Assembly: GCA_035547895.1 (NCBI GenBank)
Contig: DASZTT010000041.1
Location: forward strand, 1-27,346
Reading direction: 5' to 3'
Length of the DNA stretch: 27,346 bases
Source: 66-474 sp035547895
GTDB lineage: Bacteria; Pseudomonadota; Gammaproteobacteria; Xanthomonadales; Rhodanobacteraceae
The translations under genes and the position numbers were made by a program. Of this stretch, positions 23,925-27,346 are shown one piece after another (positions within the stretch are counted from its first letter, which is position 1; each line of letters opens with the position of its first letter). Below the pieces are notes generated by a model. It saw only the letters and a program-made list of their open reading frames with translations, searched no databases and was not told where the DNA came from.

Positions 23925-25406
23925 TTACAGCTCTCCCGCTCTGCGCCTCAGCCAATACCCATGAAGCATTCCACGCAAGCGGCGATCCAGAGCCAACGCC
24001 GGCAATATGAAAAGAACCGCCAACAAGCCTGTCATCGCCACGAGGCGGGGGAACTCTCCGACCACATATGCACCGCCAAAGTGTGCGACCAGCCACACCA
24101 CGACGCCCAGGCTGCTCGCAATGAGGAACGACCGCGGGCTGGGGAGCGCCCGCAGCTCGCGTGGACAGAACAGGAACTGGAGACAGTTCAGACCGATCAG
24201 GCTCGCGGCCGTGGCGTATACCGCTCCCATGAAGCCATATTGCGGGATCCAGAACCAGTTGAGAGCGATGTTGGCAACCGCCGCAACCACCGTCAGGGCC
24301 AGGAGCGTGCTGGAACGCTTGTGCAGCACCAAGCCTGATGCACACAAGCCCAGCAATCCGCTCAGGACATAGGTCACCGTCACCCACACGAATACCGGCG
24401 CCGATTGGTGCTTGTCCCTTCCCGCCAGCAGAAGCAGGAGGTCCTGCCCGACCGTCAGCGTCCCGACAACGAGTGCACTGACAACATACACGAGCACATC
24501 GAGTACGCCGCGCTTGCTGCGCACGACGGCCTGCGGGCCTTGCGTCTCGTACAAGCGGATGCTGACCTGGTTGTAGGCAACTCCGAGTGCTGCATGCAGC
24601 ATGACATTGATCTTGAGGGCCAATCCGTAGCCGATCGTGTAAATGCCTACGGGCACGAAATCGTGCAACTGCTGCTTCAGCATCAAGCGGTCCACGAACC
24701 CAAGTACCACATAAGCCAGCTCGTTCGCTCCCATGGGTACGCCGTAACGCACCCCGTCGAGCCAGCGCTTGACGTCGCGGTCTCGCCAATGCATCGGAAG
24801 ATTGCGCAGCAACCATCCGAGGCCCACCGCCGCCACCGCGCCGGCAGCGACAAGACGTGCCACATAGACGGCGGTCGCCGTTCTCGACAGGAAGTAGACT
24901 ATGCCCAGGATGGCCACCAGCTCGATCCAGCGCTGCACAACATCGAAACGCACGCTGAGATCGGATCGCTCTTCAGCCGTCAGGACGCTGGTGACGTAAC
25001 TGATGCAGACCGTCGGCACCAGCAACGCCAGCATGACCCACGCTTCGACAGGCTGATTGACGTGCCCGGTCAACGTGGCCGCGAGAAGGATCAGGGCTGC
25101 CGCGAGCCAGGCGATGCCGCTGACTGCCATTGAATAAAGTACGAAGGTGCTTCCGTAGATCCTCAGTGCACCCGCATTGCCACCGTGCGGATAAAAACGA
25201 ACTGCGGAATGTTGTGAACCCAGCTTGATGACCGCAGTCAGGAACAGCATCCAGGCGTCGAAGTAGCCGAGCACGCCGTACTGCGTGTAGCTCAGGAGCC
25301 GGGTGAGGATCGGATATGAAATGAATCCGGCAAGCAGGATCAACCCATTGCCAAAGGCATAGCGCAGGTAATGCGTGGCGATGCTGGGGCGCGCGGTCGC
25401 GGACAT
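23925..25406 (-). CDS. Wzx-like polysaccharide flippase (MOP superfamily), second copy
   Basis: A 493-residue polytopic protein with about 12-14 hydrophobic segments, paralogous to the flippase at 18645-20144. Shared landmarks in the same order are YLRYAFGNGLILLAGF, RLLSYTQYGVLGYFDA, RFYPHGGNAG, RYGVPMGANELAY, VDRLMLK, SIRLYETQGPQAV, IPQYGFMGAVYAT and CPRELRALP. The frame is open for 44 more codons upstream. The Met at 25406 (MSATARPSIATHYLRY) aligns residue for residue with the start of its paralogue, and an AGGAA sits about ten bases before it, so it is preferred. It is separated from the upstream beta-helix gene by a terminator, so it should have its own promoter between 25407 and 25507. 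The DUF218 gene follows 31 bases downstream. Confidence 0.92.
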   Translation of the reverse strand: MSATARPSIATHYLRYAFGNGLILLAGFISYPILTRLLSYTQYGVLGYFDAWMLFLTAVIKLGSQHSAVRFYPHGGNAGALRIYGSTFVLYSMAVSGIAWLAAALILLAATLTGHVNQPVEAWVMLALLVPTVCISYVTSVLTAEERSDLSVRFDVVQRWIELVAILGIVYFLSRTATAVYVARLVAAGAVAAVGLGWLLRNLPMHWRDRDVKRWLDGVRYGVPMGANELAYVVLGFVDRLMLKQQLHDFVPVGIYTIGYGLALKINVMLHAALGVAYNQVSIRLYETQGPQAVVRSKRGVLDVLVYVVSALVVGTLTVGQDLLLLLAGRDKHQSAPVFVWVTVTYVLSGLLGLCASGLVLHKRSSTLLALTVVAAVANIALNWFWIPQYGFMGAVYATAASLIGLNCLQFLFCPRELRALPSPRSFLIASSLGVVVWLVAHFGGAYVVGEFPRLVAMTGLLAVLFILPALALDRRLRGMLHGYWLRRRAGEL

Positions 25407-25458
25407 GAAGCCTGGATTCCTGGTCCCGAGTTGACGACCGGAATCGGGTGTCCGGCGC

Positions 25459-25490
25459 TGGCCGATTGTATACATCGGCACTCGACGGCA
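25459..25490 (-). promoter_or_regulatory. Weak promoter candidate for the second flippase
   Basis: On the minus strand, TGTATACAAT gives a TACAAT-like -10, with TTGCCG about 15 bases upstream as a poor -35. It lies between the terminator of the beta-helix gene and the flippase start, where a promoter is expected. The spacing is short of the ideal, so this is only a location hint. Confidence 0.25.
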
Positions 25491-25506
25491 ACAGCGCGAT
25501 GGGCGC

Positions 25507-25539
25507 GCGGAAAACAAGATGGCCCCTCGCGGGGCCATC
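25507..25539 (-). terminator. Rho-independent terminator of the beta-helix gene
   Basis: Read on the minus strand, GATGGCCCC and GGGGCCATC form a perfect nine-base-pair stem around a GCGA loop, followed by TTGTTTTCC. It starts about 30 bases after the stop codon at 25569, the right place to end transcription of the beta-helix gene. It would separate that gene from the flippase gene beyond it. Confidence 0.8.
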
Positions 25540-25568
25540 GGATTGATCAGCGACAGGCGATCAGGCCG

Positions 25569-27346
25569 TCATCGAAACAGTTCCCTGGACTGATCGTAGA
25601 CGCCGCGTAGCCAGTCGTAAATGATCCAGATATAGGACGGATCGGCGGCTTGCGCGTGCGAAGTCCGCGACACGGGTCGTGCAGCGACGGCCTCGGGCAC
25701 CACGCTCGCCACCGCCTGCTCCATCCGCGGCAAGCCCGATTCACTGTCCGCGCGTGCGAGCCGTTGCTGGGGTGCGTAACCGATCGACCAGCCGAACGAA
25801 CCTGCCCGGTAATAACGTTCCCTGTCCAGGCTCTCCCCAAGCCGGCTTCGCAATGCTTCCGCCGGCGAGATGTTGCTGCGTGCGGGTTGCGGATTGGCAG
25901 TGGCTGATGGCAGTGGCACCGGCGCATCGTGGGCAGATTGCGTACCGCCGCCACCGGTGGGCGGCACCGGGCTGTCGCCGCTGCCCGAGCCAAGATACGG
26001 CTGGCCACGATATTCGATGGCGCCGATGTCGTAGCCGCCCCCGACGGGACGTGGTGTGCCGATCTCGTCGTGGCTCGTGACATAGCTGGTGCTGGCGTTG
26101 TCGATCGCCGGGCTGCTCGGCAACGGAGTTGGATCGAACGTGGCGAGCGTTTCATCGGTCAGCTGCGGATCCTTGCAGATCGATCCCGACGGGCAAGCGT
26201 TGCTCCTCACATTCCACGCAATGTTGCCTGCGTACTTTATCGTTGCGGCCGGAGAGTCTCCGTAATACGTCAAGCAGGTCAGCTCACTGCCGTTGAATTT
26301 TTCCTGCCCGCGGAAAATGTTGTTGCTGACCACGTACACGTCGCTGGAACTTTGGTTGTCCTGGTCGCCACTGAGCAGGCAATCACCCTCACCGGTCACG
26401 GTGTTGTACGCAAACGTGACCGTCTGGTTCGGACCGGTTACATCGGTCAGCTCGCCACCGCCTGCCCGGCACGAGTCCGCACTTGCCGGGTAACCCAGGT
26501 CCTTGAATATCGTGCAGTAGCCGTCGAACACGGAATTGGTGATGGTGGCCGGACCCGAAGTCTTGAGGTCGTTGCCGGCATTGAGCCCGAAATAACCTTG
26601 ATCAACCGTAATCGAGCCGGTGCCATTGGCATACAGCAGATCGAGACCGTCGGAAGTGTTGTGGTGGAAGTTGGGCCGGATGAACACCCAATTGCCACCC
26701 GTCCATGCCTCACCCAGGCCGTCTCCGTAGCCGCCCTCGTTCTGGCCCCAGCAGTTGATGTAGGCACCGAGGGTCGGATAATTCTCGGCGCAGCCGTTCC
26801 ACGCCACCGTGAAGTCGGTAAAGCTCAGTGTTCCCGAGTTGGTGGAATTCTGGTTGTTGCCGCCCAGATCGCCATTCCAGCCCGAGTTGCCATTGCCCGC
26901 GATGGTTACCCGGGTGACCGTCCAATTGCTGATCCGGCCGGCCTGTACTCCATAGTCTCCGAAGCCATGGATGTTCAGGTCCTGCAGCGTGACGTTGTTC
27001 GAGTCCTGCGCATGGATGGCTTTGTCGGCCCATTGGCCCAGCCCTGGATCCTGGGTGCCCCTTCCGGAGGATTTCGAGATGCAGGCATAGCTCTTGTTCG
27101 GTTGGTAGCCGACAATGCAATTGGAATGATCGGTCAGGTTCAGGCAGGCAATGACGACGTTGCTTGCACTGTCCATGTTGAGTATCTGGGGCGCGCTCTC
27201 GGTACCCCAGAGTTCAGGGGGGGCCACGCACCCGCTGTCCCAGCCCGCCCCGACGATCCGGGTCGGGTTGGTCGCCGTGCCGGACGGGACTGCTTGCGGA
27301 ACGCAGGCATAGGCATAGCTGCTGTCGCAGACATTGTCGCCCCACT
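25569..27346 (-). CDS. Secreted right-handed parallel beta-helix protein, 5' end outside window
   Basis: The frame is open to the window edge, giving at least 591 residues without the N-terminus; the GTG at 27227 is internal, since the coding sequence clearly continues upstream (WGDNVCDSSYAYACVPQAVPSG). The body is a right-handed parallel beta-helix of the pectate-lyase/polysaccharide-modifying type. It has repeated N-V-T-L-x-D-L-N-I-H-G type rungs, Asn ladders (NGNSGWNGDLGGNNQNS), many cysteines suited to an oxidising compartment, and a closing GGGYDIGAIEYRG motif typical of such extracellular proteins. After it come a Pro/Gly-rich linker and a tail of about 100 residues ending in the aromatic stretch DPSYIWIIYDWLRGVYDQ. 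There is no PEP-CTERM signal. It may be a lyase, epimerase or binding protein acting on the exported polymer; catalytic residues could not be assigned. A terminator follows the stop. Confidence 0.85.
   Translation of the reverse strand, partial: WGDNVCDSSYAYACVPQAVPSGTATNPTRIVGAGWDSGCVAPPELWGTESAPQILNMDSASNVVIACLNLTDHSNCIVGYQPNKSYACISKSSGRGTQDPGLGQWADKAIHAQDSNNVTLQDLNIHGFGDYGVQAGRISNWTVTRVTIAGNGNSGWNGDLGGNNQNSTNSGTLSFTDFTVAWNGCAENYPTLGAYINCWGQNEGGYGDGLGEAWTGGNWVFIRPNFHHNTSDGLDLLYANGTGSITVDQGYFGLNAGNDLKTSGPATITNSVFDGYCTIFKDLGYPASADSCRAGGGELTDVTGPNQTVTFAYNTVTGEGDCLLSGDQDNQSSSDVYVVSNNIFRGQEKFNGSELTCLTYYGDSPAATIKYAGNIAWNVRSNACPSGSICKDPQLTDETLATFDPTPLPSSPAIDNASTSYVTSHDEIGTPRPVGGGYDIGAIEYRGQPYLGSGSGDSPVPPTGGGGTQSAHDAPVPLPSATANPQPARSNISPAEALRSRLGESLDRERYYRAGSFGWSIGYAPQQRLARADSESGLPRMEQAVASVVPEAVAARPVSRTSHAQAADPSYIWIIYDWLRGVYDQSRELFR

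Noticed and set aside
25569..25640. PEP-CTERM sorting signal at the end of the beta-helix protein
   Set aside because: The C-terminus lacks the VPEP motif, a full transmembrane helix and the basic final cluster. It ends with an amphipathic aromatic stretch instead.
27140..27227. GTG at 27227 as the start of the beta-helix gene
   Set aside because: Translating further upstream in the same frame gives unbroken, similar secreted-protein sequence to the window edge, so the gene is truncated by the window and does not start here.

Overview
The window reads as a GC-rich gammaproteobacterial chromosome. The gene order bioB-bioF-bioH-bioC and the protein styles fit Xanthomonadales/Lysobacterales, perhaps Rhodanobacteraceae; this placement is an inference from recall, not a computed phylogeny. 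I saw no rRNA, tRNA, CRISPR array, transposase or phage gene.

Layout. (1) 1-3022, + strand: the 3' end of bioB, then bioF, bioH and bioC, a tightly packed biotin operon covering pimeloyl-ACP formation and the early and last ring-forming steps. A DUF72 gene (3025-3897, -) converges on it. (2) 4041-7283, +: an EamA/DMT-type transporter, a TviB-type UDP-N-acetylglucosamine 6-dehydrogenase and a UDP-glucuronate 4-epimerase-type protein, which would supply uronic-acid nucleotide sugars. (3) 7292-17334, +: a well-matched sigma-54 promoter and a 13-bp inverted repeat precede a nine-gene operon. It encodes an outer-membrane export lipoprotein, a Wzz-type chain-length protein, a BY-kinase-like protein with a degenerate P-loop, an outer-membrane beta-barrel, two GT4 glycosyltransferases, an O-antigen-ligase/Wzy-type protein, a CE4 deacetylase and a GT2 glycosyltransferase. 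(4) 17342-27346, mostly -: a third GT4, two paralogous Wzx-like flippases, a DUF218 membrane protein and a secreted right-handed beta-helix protein cut by the window edge. Set among them on the + strand is a one-module adenylation-carrier-thioesterase protein (20423-23068).

How it fits together. Regions 2-4 look like one exopolysaccharide locus of the Wzx/Wzy type. Its export lipoprotein, three-TM chain-length protein, separate kinase-like protein and EpsL-like barrel resemble the exosortase-A (XrtA/PEP-CTERM) associated polysaccharide loci, but no exosortase, PEP-CTERM signal, initiating phosphoglycosyltransferase or PrsK/PrsR regulator lies in the window. The most unusual part is the A-T-TE protein. 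Its adenylation pocket, read by eye, resembles a glycine code, which suggests that the locus might add an amino acid to the polysaccharide or make a small glycine-derived product. The uronic-acid enzymes give a possible acceptor for an amide-linked amino acid, but that link is an inference.
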